Assembly: GCA_017560705.1 (NCBI GenBank)
Contig: JAFZEK010000064.1
Span: 1 to 12,344, forward strand
Length of the DNA stretch: 12,344 bases
From: Bacteroidales bacterium
Lineage (GTDB): Bacteria; Bacteroidota; Bacteroidia; Bacteroidales; P3
Direction: 5' to 3'
Shown here: in pieces, positions 1 to 7,300 of the stretch
How the letters are laid out: every line of letters starts with the position of its first letter
Numbering within the stretch: position 1 is the stretch's first letter
Notes under the pieces: model-generated
The model's database searches: none
What the model saw: the letters and a program-made list of their open reading frames with translations, nothing else
What the model was told of the DNA's origin: nothing
Position numbers and translations under genes: made by a program

Positions 1-226
1 ATACATCCTTTTAAACCAACGCTTATTGGTTTTGTAAGCTGTTGCCTAAAGAGGATGTATGTTTAAACTTTTGGGCAACAACTGCTACATCCCTACAGCA
101 ACAGAGGTCGCCATAGGGCAACGCTCATCAAAGTTGTTTTTGCCTAAATACCACATACTTGATGGTGGCAGTATATGTAGGCTGATAATATTTTTTGTTG
201 TCATAACTTCTTTACTTTCGAGAGTG
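1..226 (-). other. Candidate structured leader / short-ORF transcript running off the left edge
   Basis: Downstream of the minus-strand promoter at 227-257 there is no long ORF inside the window. The transcript would contain a 39-codon ORF (ATG at 204-202, stop at 87-85; peptide begins MTTKNIISLH and ends SVAVGM), then a stretch able to form several hairpins: TGTTGCC/GGCAACA arms (40-46 with 74-80), CCCTA/TAGGG (91-95 with 114-118), AAACCAA/TTGGTTT (13-19 with 26-32) and an outer 9-bp pair ATACATCCT/AGGATGTAT (1-9 with 52-60). This could be a 5' leader of a minus-strand gene beyond position 1, a small RNA, or a tiny gene. I do not recognise the peptide or an RNA family. The opposite strand has a 73-codon ORF at 59-280 with no supporting features. 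Confidence 0.3.
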
Positions 227-257
227 CAAAGGTACACAATATTTCTTATCCCTACAA
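227..257 (-). promoter_or_regulatory. Bacteroidota-type promoter, minus strand
   Basis: Read on the minus strand, TACCTTTG (234-227) fits the -7 consensus TAnnTTTG known from Bacteroides, with a TTG core (257-255) 20 bases upstream as the -33 element. Transcription would start near 220 and run leftwards. The match is by eye; no gene with a confident product follows within the window. Confidence 0.5.
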
Positions 258-298
258 GATATGGTGCTAAAAAAACATAGAACTTACTTGTTATGAGC

Positions 299-334
299 AA
301 GCCGAAGCAATACGCATATTGCTTCGGCTTTTAC
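299..334 (+). terminator. Intrinsic terminator hairpin
   Basis: Perfect 13-bp inverted repeat: AAGCCGAAGCAAT (299-311) pairs with ATTGCTTCGGCTT (318-330) around a 6-base loop, followed on the plus strand by TTTACTCTCTT. The uridine-rich tail favours the plus strand, so it would stop a transcript entering from the left. That upstream plus-strand transcript is not identified here. It also insulates the sigma-factor promoter at 405-434. Confidence 0.65.
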
Positions 335-404
335 TCTCTTAATCGCAACGTGCTGCATTCTGTCGATTAAGCATAGTGGGATATGTGATGGAAAAACAAT
401 TAGT

Positions 405-434
405 TTTGTACGTACGGGAAAAAGTGTAACTTTG
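405..434 (+). promoter_or_regulatory. Promoter of the sigma-factor operon
   Basis: TTTG (405-408), an 18-base spacer, then TAACTTTG (427-434), matching the Bacteroides -33/-7 pattern TTTG...TAnnTTTG. A start near 441 gives an untranslated leader of about 120 bases before the ATG at 560. The leader carries a short palindrome, ATATCaaaacGATAT (526-540), just before the gene; whether an operator or chance is unknown. Confidence 0.5.
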
Positions 435-559
435 CAAAATGTAATAGTGTAAGAAGTTTTTTGTAGTAGTTTTACAATTATTTTTATCTGTATTTGTTGT
501 GATTTACTATTTTTCTTCGCCTAATATATCAAAACGATATTGAAACATTAATATGAAAT

Positions 560-1039
560 ATGGATAACAACGACAACGAATTTAAAGAAATAATAGGGCG
601 ACATAAGGATTTTATATGGCATATTTGTAGTAGTTATCGTATGGGAGCAGCATGGGAAGTAAGCGATTTGTTTCAAGAGGTGTTGACGATGCTTTGGCGA
701 TATTATCCTCAGTTTGATGGTCGAAGTTCGGAGCGAACATGGATATACAGGGTGGCGACAAACACACTGCTATCGCTAAAACGCAAGGTTATAAATTTGC
801 AAGATACTAATGCTTCTATTCCCGAACAGATTGATAACAACGTGAATGCTGAATGCAATGACTTGATGCGACTTATTGAAATTTTGGAAGAAAAAGATTA
901 CCGCATAGTAAAAGCTCATCTTGATGGATTTGATTATGCCGAGATTGCCGAAATGGTGGGAATATCGGTAGCAGCAGTATCGATGAGGCTTAGCCGTGCA
1001 AAAAGAAAACTACGTAAAATGTATGAATATGAAAAATAA
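560..1039 (+). CDS. ECF-type RNA polymerase sigma factor (sigma-70 family)
   Basis: A 159-residue protein of the usual size for group 4 (ECF) sigma factors, which direct core RNA polymerase to a small regulon. Region sigma-2 lies at about 11-77, with the typical DLFQEV core-binding stretch at 36-41 and the WIYRVATN segment at 61-68 where -10 recognition occurs. Sigma-4 lies at about 101-153 with the helix-turn-helix around 125-151 (DYAEIAEMVGIS, then RLSRAKRKL). Sigma-3 is absent, as expected for the family. An ATG at 553 is followed at once by a stop, so 560 is the best start. The following gene overlaps its 3' end, indicating translational coupling. Region assignments are from motif reading; target promoters and inducing signal are unknown. 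Confidence 0.93.
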   Translation: MDNNDNEFKEIIGRHKDFIWHICSSYRMGAAWEVSDLFQEVLTMLWRYYPQFDGRSSERTWIYRVATNTLLSLKRKVINLQDTNASIPEQIDNNVNAECNDLMRLIEILEEKDYRIVKAHLDGFDYAEIAEMVGISVAAVSMRLSRAKRKLRKMYEYEK

Positions 1040-1370
1040 AGATTTTGACAAGCAATGGAACAATTGCAAGGAGGAGTATAAAAAGGCGAAATGTCCGTTG
1101 GATAGTAACGACTTGGATAGATTTATCACTAGAGCAATGGAAACAACTCAGAATCCTGCCACCAAACCAAAAACTAGAAATGTTTGGATATGGAGTCTCT
1201 CGGCAGCTGCTGCATGTATGGCAATGCTATTTGTGGTAAACACCGTTGTAGCCAACCCCTCAGATGAATTTCAATATGTTACCATCGATGGACAGGAGAT
1301 AATATTTGCTTGCAATAATGGCTGTTCGCTCGAAAATACAGTAGAAATGTTTAACCAAATAATACAGTAA
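1029..1370 (+). CDS. Small single-pass membrane protein, possible anti-sigma factor
   Basis: A 113-residue protein starting at ATG 1029 (or at ATG 1023, two residues longer), overlapping the sigma-factor gene by 11 or 17 bases in another frame. An upstream ATG at 996 would bury nine more codons in the sigma gene and is unlikely. The first ~57 residues are charged and Lys/Asp-rich, followed by one hydrophobic segment (VWIWSLSAAAACMAMLFVV) and a ~40-residue tail with two cysteines in the pattern CNNGC. Position and topology (cytoplasmic N-terminus, one membrane span, periplasmic tail) fit an anti-sigma factor holding the neighbouring sigma at the membrane. No zinc-binding anti-sigma motif (HxxxCxxC) is visible, so the role is inferred from context. 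I recognise no named family. Confidence 0.7.
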   Translation: MKNKDFDKQWNNCKEEYKKAKCPLDSNDLDRFITRAMETTQNPATKPKTRNVWIWSLSAAAACMAMLFVVNTVVANPSDEFQYVTIDGQEIIFACNNGCSLENTVEMFNQIIQ

Positions 1371-1375
1371 AGATT

Positions 1376-2002
1376 ATGAAACGAATATTTTTGTTGCTAA
1401 TGATAGCAGTGGTAATGTTATCGTGTCAAAGAAACGAAGTGGAAAGTACCTACACCACAGCCGCCAAAGAGATATACAAAAAGTATGCTCTACGCGAAAA
1501 CCTTACCGTGGCACTTATTGGAGAATATAAAGGCTACAATGCTGTAATGCTACAGGCTCATACCGACGAAGAGTGGGAGTTTATATGTAAAGAGTTTGAC
1601 ATAGATCCCGAAAAGAAAAATGAAACTGCTTCTGATACAAAAGAAAAGAAAGTTGATGATATGGATACACTACAGTTTGAGGGCTTAGGAGATTTACTGA
1701 AGATAATAATAGAAACAGCTTTGGATTCTGTAGAGGAAGAAGTTAAGGCTTTAGCTAAAGAAGAGAATGACACTTCGATATACTCTAACTTTGATGCTAA
1801 GAGAAAGGAAATAAAAGATAAAATGGCTAAAGATCAACTATTCGGAGAAGATAAACAGCAACGTTTATGTAGCTACAATGTGGAAACACGAATTATTTGG
1901 GTGTATTATTATAATAGTCTCACAGAACTGAATCGTATTAGTAAGGATATGCTTGATACTGCTAGCAAAGGTGATAAGTTTGAACAAACAATAACGTTGT
2001 AA
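1376..2002 (+). CDS. Putative lipoprotein of the sigma-factor operon
   Basis: A 208-residue protein with a lipoprotein signal: basic MKR, hydrophobic LLLMIAVV, then lipobox MLSC with the lipidated cysteine at residue 17. The mature part begins with a region including TYTTAAKEIYKKYA and contains a long acidic/lysine-rich helical centre (about residues 75-165) that may form coiled coil. It starts 5 bases after the preceding stop, so it is almost certainly co-transcribed. Sigma, small membrane protein and lipoprotein trios are common in Bacteroidales, where the lipoprotein is often assigned to DUF4252. I see only vague resemblance to that family and do not assign it. It may sense or be the output of an envelope-stress circuit; this is inference. 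Confidence 0.8.
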   Translation: MKRIFLLLMIAVVMLSCQRNEVESTYTTAAKEIYKKYALRENLTVALIGEYKGYNAVMLQAHTDEEWEFICKEFDIDPEKKNETASDTKEKKVDDMDTLQFEGLGDLLKIIIETALDSVEEEVKALAKEENDTSIYSNFDAKRKEIKDKMAKDQLFGEDKQQRLCSYNVETRIIWVYYYNSLTELNRISKDMLDTASKGDKFEQTITL

Positions 2003-2004
2003 TA

Positions 2005-2053
2005 AAGGTAGGTTCTCTATTTTGTTAGAAAATGTATTTTTAGAACCTACCTT
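2005..2053 (+). terminator. Hairpin after the sigma-factor operon
   Basis: Perfect 12-bp inverted repeat, AAGGTAGGTTCT (2005-2016) with AGAACCTACCTT (2042-2053), around a 25-base AT-rich loop, starting 2 bases after the lipoprotein stop. It is followed by CTAAAAAAATCC, not a uridine tract, so it may be an RNA 3'-end stabiliser or a diverged repeat rather than a classical terminator. The right arm runs into the recurring motif CTTCTAAAAA (2051-2060). Confidence 0.45.
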
Positions 2054-2078
2054 CTAAAAAAATCCACAAATCACTTTT

Positions 2079-2109
2079 TTTGGAAGTTGACAAAAAAGTA
2101 GTATCTTTG
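2079..2109 (+). promoter_or_regulatory. Promoter of the MGMT-like gene
   Basis: TTTG (2079-2082), a 19-base spacer and TATCTTTG (2102-2109) match the Bacteroides TTTG/TAnnTTTG pattern. The implied start near 2116 leaves about 40 bases before the ATG at 2156, so the gene has its own promoter rather than depending on the sigma-factor operon. Confidence 0.6.
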
Positions 2110-2155
2110 TACACTGAAAACAAAACATTTTTCACTCGTAAAATACTGATACTTT

Positions 2156-2638
2156 ATGGCAAAGACAAAAGAAAAAGACTTCAACGCAATGCTCCACGAC
2201 AGTAAAGATATGCCCAAAATAAAAGAGCTAACCGCCCCAGAAGTAATAAAACGATATGGAGGAAGCAAAATGCTTTTGGCTTCTCCCATCGAATACGATA
2301 CACTTATCAAGAAAATCGAAAAAGGCAAGCTTGCTACTACCGAACAGCTTAGAACAACATTGGCAAAAAAACACAACGCCGATTTCACTTGTCCTCTCAC
2401 CGCAGGAATATTCATAAGCATAGTAGCACATGCTAGCGAACAACGCCAAGAAAACCTTACACCCTACTGGAGGGTACTGAAAAAGGACGGCGAACTAAAC
2501 GAAAAATTCCCCGGAGGCATAGAAGCACAAGGAAAAAAGCTCGAAGAAGAAGGATTTTCTATAATAGAAAAAGGACGTACAAAAATTAAATACTTCGTAA
2601 AGGGCTACGAAAACTTTTTGGCGGACTTAGAGAAGTAA
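2156..2638 (+). CDS. MGMT/Ada_C-fold alkyltransferase-like protein lacking the acceptor cysteine
   Basis: A 160-residue soluble protein without signal peptide. Its C-terminal two thirds follow the layout of O6-alkylguanine-DNA alkyltransferase DNA-binding domains: EKGKLATTEQL (55-65) corresponds to the pGkvtTY segment, TAGIFISIVAHAS (82-94) to the recognition-helix region, and PYWRVLKKDGEL (103-114) to PCHRVV..dG.l, ending in KKLEEEGF. In true transferases the cysteine of PCHRV accepts the alkyl group; here Tyr-Trp replaces Cys-His, so direct repair by that mechanism is not expected. Alkyltransferase-like (ATL) proteins also lack the cysteine (usually PWHRV) and flag lesions for nucleotide excision repair. 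Its only cysteine, residue 79, is elsewhere. Such proteins are annotated in Bacteroidales as MGMT-family or hypothetical. ATL-like function is inferred. Confidence 0.75.
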   Translation: MAKTKEKDFNAMLHDSKDMPKIKELTAPEVIKRYGGSKMLLASPIEYDTLIKKIEKGKLATTEQLRTTLAKKHNADFTCPLTAGIFISIVAHASEQRQENLTPYWRVLKKDGELNEKFPGGIEAQGKKLEEEGFSIIEKGRTKIKYFVKGYENFLADLEK

Positions 2639-2739
2639 CACTAAGCTACTTCTAAAAACATTCGCATTGATGCAAAAAATCCTTGATGTAAAAACTGTAA
2701 GCCTTACGATAAAATTGAAAATCCTTATGCTTATAGTCA

Positions 2740-2800
2740 AAAAGATCCGATCTTTTACCCCAAAAGATCGCACTTTTTACCCCAAAAGATCCGATCTTTT
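2740..2800. repeat. 22-bp tandem repeat, 2.8 copies, with internal palindromes
   Basis: Units begin at 2740, 2762 and 2784, exactly 22 bases apart. The first reads AAAAGATCCGATCTTTT plus ACCCC; the second varies in the middle (GATCGCACTTTTT); the third stops after AAAAGATCCGATCTTTT. Copies one and three are 17-base palindromes around a central C, so the array can fold on either strand. Open frames pass through it on both strands, but they encode only the repeat and no recognisable protein. Confidence 0.85.
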
Positions 2801-2858
2801 GCATACTCCCCTTCCGAGTTTTCAAATTTTCCTCAAGCTTTACAACCATCACCTCCTT

Positions 2859-3136
2859 TATTTTAAGGCAACTTCTAAAAATTGCTTTGCAAGTGATTTG
2901 CGAATTTTTATTAGAAAGATTTCTAGTTTCTTTTTCAATCGCATAGCCCGCTATGATAGGTCAAAAGAAAGTAGAAATCTTCTCAAGAACGTTGCGATTA
3001 AGCAAGTAAAGAGCAATGCCTAAGCATTAGCTCTTTCGAGCGATAGCAACATCGACGAAGTCAACCACGCAAAAGTTTCAAAGAACACTCTTTGGTTTAT
3101 CCGAAACGTGGAATTTTTAGAAGTTGCCTTTATTTT
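2859..3136. mobile_element. MITE-like element with 19-bp terminal inverted repeats
   Basis: A 266-bp segment (2865-3130) is bounded by perfect 19-bp inverted repeats: AAGGCAACTTCTAAAAATT at 2865-2883 and its reverse complement at 3112-3130. The hexamer TATTTT lies immediately outside both ends (2859-2864 and 3131-3136), as a target-site duplication would. No ORF of transposase size fits inside. The interior folds extensively: 18 of 19 bases pair between 2916-2934 and 2963-2981 around CATAGcccgCTATG (2942-2955), and AAAGAGC...GCTCTTT arms form another hairpin near 3006-3034. A non-autonomous miniature transposable element is the simplest reading; AT-rich flanks make a chance TATTTT match possible. 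It sits just downstream of both convergent genes, disrupting neither. Confidence 0.6.
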
Positions 3137-3150
3137 TTCGAGTGAAGTTT

Positions 3151-4338
3151 TTATAGTTCCATGATGTATAGTTCTGCAAGGGCAATCTTAGCATCGCGTT
3201 GAGCAGCTAGGGCGTTGATGGCTGCATCTTGGAAGAAATTTATCTCCAAAAGATACTCTAGCAAAGATATTTCGCCTGCATCCAAGGCTTTTTGCAGTAG
3301 TTTTTCGCTATTGTGTTTGCTCAATGTAGAGTTTAATTTGTCGGCGTTTTGTATTAGCGTAGCCGATAGGAGATAGAGGTTTTTCATGTCGTTATAAAAG
3401 CTGTTTCGAGTGTTGCTTAGTTGTAGTTCAGCCTCTTCCACTTTTACTTTTGATTGCTTCACCTTGTTATGGTTGTTCCATAGTGGCAACGATAATCCTA
3501 GTGCTACGCCTTGAAAGCTTTCTTCGGCCACGGTCTCGTTCACATAACCTATATTTATTTGAGGCAACCATTGGTTTTGGGTTACTTTTAGGCGTTGTTT
3601 GTCGGCGAGGAGAAGTCCTTCTGCATGTTGCAATGCTGGATTTTTGCTTTCCACTTGCTTGTACCATTCTTCGAAAGATGCAGGCAATGTGTTGTGGCTA
3701 AAGTTGTTTTCGGTTACGTTTATAGCCTTTCCGCCGTTCATCTGAGCTAGGGTTGTAAGCAACGATGTGCGTTCGGCTACAATCTTGTCGTGTTCGGACT
3801 GTACCGAGGCTAGGTTGAGTTCGGCTTTGTTCACTTCCAAAATATTAGCATCGCCTATTTCCATTTTCTTGCGATAGTTGTCGGCAATGCTTTGAGCATT
3901 TTGTAGGCGTTGGGCATACATGTCTGCAAGGGCATTGTAGTAGGTGATGTCAATGCAAATCTTTTTAGCAGCGAGTAGCACATTTTGGCGTTCGGTGCGG
4001 TAGTGATGTTGCAAGTTGTTGTTTTCTATGTCTATGAGTTTTCCACGTTGTATGTATACTGTAGGAAAATCGAAAGGCTGAGTTACTGATAGGGTTTTCT
4101 TTTGCCCCATTTGAGCTATGTTGCTCCATGAGTAGCTACCATCTACCGATGGATTTTCTAGGTTGTTGGCCGAGGTGTTTTCTATTTGTTGTGCTTCGAG
4201 GCTGGCACGCAAAGCTTTAAGCTCTATGTTGTTGGATTCTATCTCCTTCAAAACAGAGGTGTAGTCGCCTTGTGCCATGGTGGTGTTTCCACAAAGGCAT
4301 AGAACTGCCACGGATATGTAAATTATTGTTTTCTTCAT
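3151..4338 (-). CDS. TolC-family outer-membrane efflux protein (CusC/CzcC type)
   Basis: A 395-residue outer-membrane factor forming the exit duct of a tripartite metal pump. The start is ATG 4338, which gives a clean signal peptide MKKTIIYISVAVLCLCGNTTMAQ and lies 7 bases after the pump gene's stop. An ATG at 4413 would add 25 non-signal residues inside the pump gene. The mature chain has the two-fold helical layout of the family: helices near 25-60, a turn PSVDGSYSW (63-71), long helices from about 110 to 205, then a second half with GYVNETV, GLSLPLWNN and a closing helix NALAAQRDAKIALAELYIMEL-like in character. The length is slightly below the 400-460 usual for CusC. Last gene of the minus-strand operon; a CTTCTAAAAA motif follows 28 bases after its stop. 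Confidence 0.9.
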   Translation of the reverse strand: MKKTIIYISVAVLCLCGNTTMAQGDYTSVLKEIESNNIELKALRASLEAQQIENTSANNLENPSVDGSYSWSNIAQMGQKKTLSVTQPFDFPTVYIQRGKLIDIENNNLQHHYRTERQNVLLAAKKICIDITYYNALADMYAQRLQNAQSIADNYRKKMEIGDANILEVNKAELNLASVQSEHDKIVAERTSLLTTLAQMNGGKAINVTENNFSHNTLPASFEEWYKQVESKNPALQHAEGLLLADKQRLKVTQNQWLPQINIGYVNETVAEESFQGVALGLSLPLWNNHNKVKQSKVKVEEAELQLSNTRNSFYNDMKNLYLLSATLIQNADKLNSTLSKHNSEKLLQKALDAGEISLLEYLLEINFFQDAAINALAAQRDAKIALAELYIMEL

Positions 4339-4345
4339 TTCGTTA

Positions 4346-7300
4346 CTAGTCGTTTTCGTTATCGATATTGTTATTAGCTTTGGCTTGCATGCGTTTTTCT
4401 TGGCGTTTTGCAAATATCTCGTATACTATAGGTATCACGTAGATGTTTAGTAGTGTAGATGTTACCAAACCACCAAGTACTACCACGGCCATAGGACTTT
4501 GTATTTCGTTGCCCGACTTGTCTCCGTTTATAATCATAGGTATAAGAGCAAGGGCTGCTGTAAGAGCTGTCATAAGTATGGGGTTCAAGCGGTCTAGCGA
4601 GCCGTTGACCACTGTTTTGCGTAGTGGTAGGCGGTCTTGACTGCGATGTTGGTAGTTGGATATTAGCAATATGCCGTTGCGTGTGGCGATGCCAAATAGT
4701 GTTATGAAACCAATGATGGCCGGAATACTCATAATTTTGGATGTGATAAATATTGCCACCACTCCGCCTATAAGAGCTAGTGGAAGGTTTAGTAGCACTA
4801 TTCCCGAAAGGGCTGTGTTCTTAAACTCAATGTATAGCAGCATGAATATAACGAGTATGGCAGCTATGAAAGTAAGAATAAGTGTTCGAGTGGCGGCTTC
4901 GGCATTTTCAAATTGTCCGCCATATTCTATTCTGTAGCCTTCGGGCAATTCAATGTCTCGTTCGATGTTGGCTTTGATGTCGTTCACTACGCTCTCAAGG
5001 TCGCGGCCGGCAACGTTGGCCGATACTACCATCTTGCGTTGTACATTTTCTCGAGATATGGAGTTTGGGCCACCTACGGATACTATTTCTGCCACTTCTT
5101 CCAATGGTACTTTTCCACCTCTTTCGGTGTCGATAAGTGCCGACTTCACTTTGTCGATACTGCCGGTGTAGTCGTCGTTTAGTTTAAGCACTAGGTCGAA
5201 GCTACGTTGACCTTCGTATATTTCCGAAAGTTTTTCGCCCGAGAAAGCTAGTTCTACAAATTTGTTGAATTGGTCGATAGTAATGCCGTATTGAGCAAGC
5301 ATATCGCGTTTGGCTCTTATTTGTAGTTGAGGTGTTTCGGTTTGTTGTTCTACATTCACATCTACTAGACCTTCTATTCCGCTTATGGATGTTTTTATTT
5401 TGTTGCCCATCATGTACATGCGGCTTAGGTCGGTGCCGAAAAGTTTTATAGCTATGCTAGCACGTGTGCCCGAAAGCATGTGGTCTATTCGGTGTCCTAA
5501 TGGTTGCCCTACAGTGGTGGCAATGCCAGGGATGGCGGCTAAGCGACTTCTAACGTCGGCCATAAATTCGTCCTTGCTGCGGTTGGTGAGGGTGAAGTTT
5601 ACGTCCACTTCGGCACTATTGGTGGATTGAGAGTGTTCGTCGAGTTCGCCACGTCCGGTGCGGCGAGAGGTGGTGTTTACTTCGGGTATGGCTAGCAGCT
5701 CGTTTTCGATAAGGTTGCCAAGGCGGTTGCTTTCATCTAGCGATACACCTGGTTTGGCTACTGCCGATATGGTAAGTGATCCTTCGTTGAAATCTGGCAA
5801 GAAGCTACGTCCCATGGTGAATAGAAGTCCTACAGCTATAAGGAATAGTGCTATAGTAGGATATAGGATTTGGCCTTTGTGGTTCAGTGCCCAGTCCAAC
5901 GAGGTGTGATAGGCTTTGCCTAGTTTGGTAGCTACCCAGCTGTCTTTTTCATTTTTGGATAGATATTTATTGCCCGATAGTAGCATTTTACATAGAAGAG
6001 GGGTGATGGTCATGGCTACGATAAGCGACATGAACAGCGACACTATGTAGGCTATGCCTAGGGGTTTAAGCATGCGACCTTCCATGCCTGTAAGGAAGAA
6101 CAGTGGCACAAAGGTTACTATGATAATAAATGTAGCATTGACAATGGAGCTTCGTATTTCCGACGAGGCTTCGAACACCACGGTGAATGCCGATTTGCGT
6201 TCAGCTTTTGGTAGTCGGAAGTTTTCTCGCAGTCGTTTGTACACATTTTCTACGTCCACAATGGCATCGTCCACCAGCGACCCGATGGCTATACACATAC
6301 CGCCGAGTGTCATGGTGTTGATGTTCATACCTAGGAAGTGTAGAACAATAACTGTGCCTAGCAGCGATAGTGGTATGGCTATGATGGATATAAGAGTGGT
6401 GCGGAAGCTGCCTAGGAATAAGAACAGTATTATAATAACGAATATAGCACCTTCTATCAATGCACTACCCACATTGCTTACGGAGGCTTCGATAAAGTCG
6501 GCTTGGCGGAATATCTTGGTATCCATCACCACATCCTTTGGCAATGATTTCTTTATATCTTCTAGGTTGCGTTCTATGTTTTTAGTTACGTTTAGCGTGT
6601 TGATGTTTGGTTGTTTTGATACGGATAGTATTACAGCAGGGTTTGCATTGGACGAGGCATGCCCCATCTTTATGGCACTGCCTATTACTACGTCGGCCAC
6701 GTCGGATACTCTTACGGGTTTGCCGTTGAGGCTCTTGACGAATGTTTGTCCAAGTTCTTCCAAATCGTTGGTGCGTGCCATTCCTCGTAGGGCATACTCG
6801 TTGCCGTAGTCTCTTACCACGCTACCTATGGAGTTCTTGCTTATGGTGCGGCCCACTGCTTCTAGGTCGTCCATCGTTACGTTGTAGGCTGCCATGCGTA
6901 TTGGGTCGGCGAGGATTTGGTACTGCTTGTAGTCGCCACCGATTATAGTTACTTGAGACACACCGCCGGTGGCTAAGATGGCTGGTTTTACTACCCATTC
7001 GGCTAGGGTGCGAAGCTCCATCATTGATGTGCTGTCGGCTTGAAGGCCAATGAATAATATTTCGCCCATGACGCTAGACTGTGGTGCTAGCACTGGTGTC
7101 ACTCCTTCGGGTAGAGAGCCTGTGAGGGTCACCATCTTTTCGCTCACTATCTGCCTGGCACGGAACACGTCCATGCCCCAGTCAAACTCTACCCACACAA
7201 ATGATGAGCCTTGCAACGAGGCAGAGCGTACACGTCGCACGTTGGTGGCTCCGTTTACGGCTGTTTCTATAGGAAAGGTTACTAGTCTTTCCACTTCTTC

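Larger units (their letters stand above)
2639..3150. other. Intergenic region between convergent genes, no gene seen
   Basis: Between the MGMT-like gene (plus) and the outer-membrane factor (minus). Contains a CTTCTAAAAA motif 11 bases after the MGMT-like stop (2649-2658), the 22-bp tandem repeat and the MITE-like element. ORFs here are short, repeat-derived and unlike known proteins. No uridine-tailed terminator is obvious, so transcripts from both sides may end within the element's hairpins. Confidence 0.7.

Noticed and set aside
59..280. 73-codon plus-strand ORF in the left-edge region
   Set aside because: No recognisable domain or promoter, and it overlaps antisense to the structured leader and its promoter.
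2652..3023. Overlapping ORFs on both strands through the 22-bp repeat
   Set aside because: Their sequence is dictated by the repeat (KRSDL/PKDRTF-type periodicity) and the MITE-like element; no evidence of translation.
4336..4413. Upstream start (4413) for the outer-membrane factor
   Set aside because: It would place 25 polar residues before an obvious signal peptide and overlap the pump gene by 68 bases; ATG 4338 is a better start.
6054..6809. 251-codon plus-strand ORF opposite the RND pump
   Set aside because: Antisense shadow of a strongly conserved coding frame; low-complexity Ser/Thr/Met composition, no domain.
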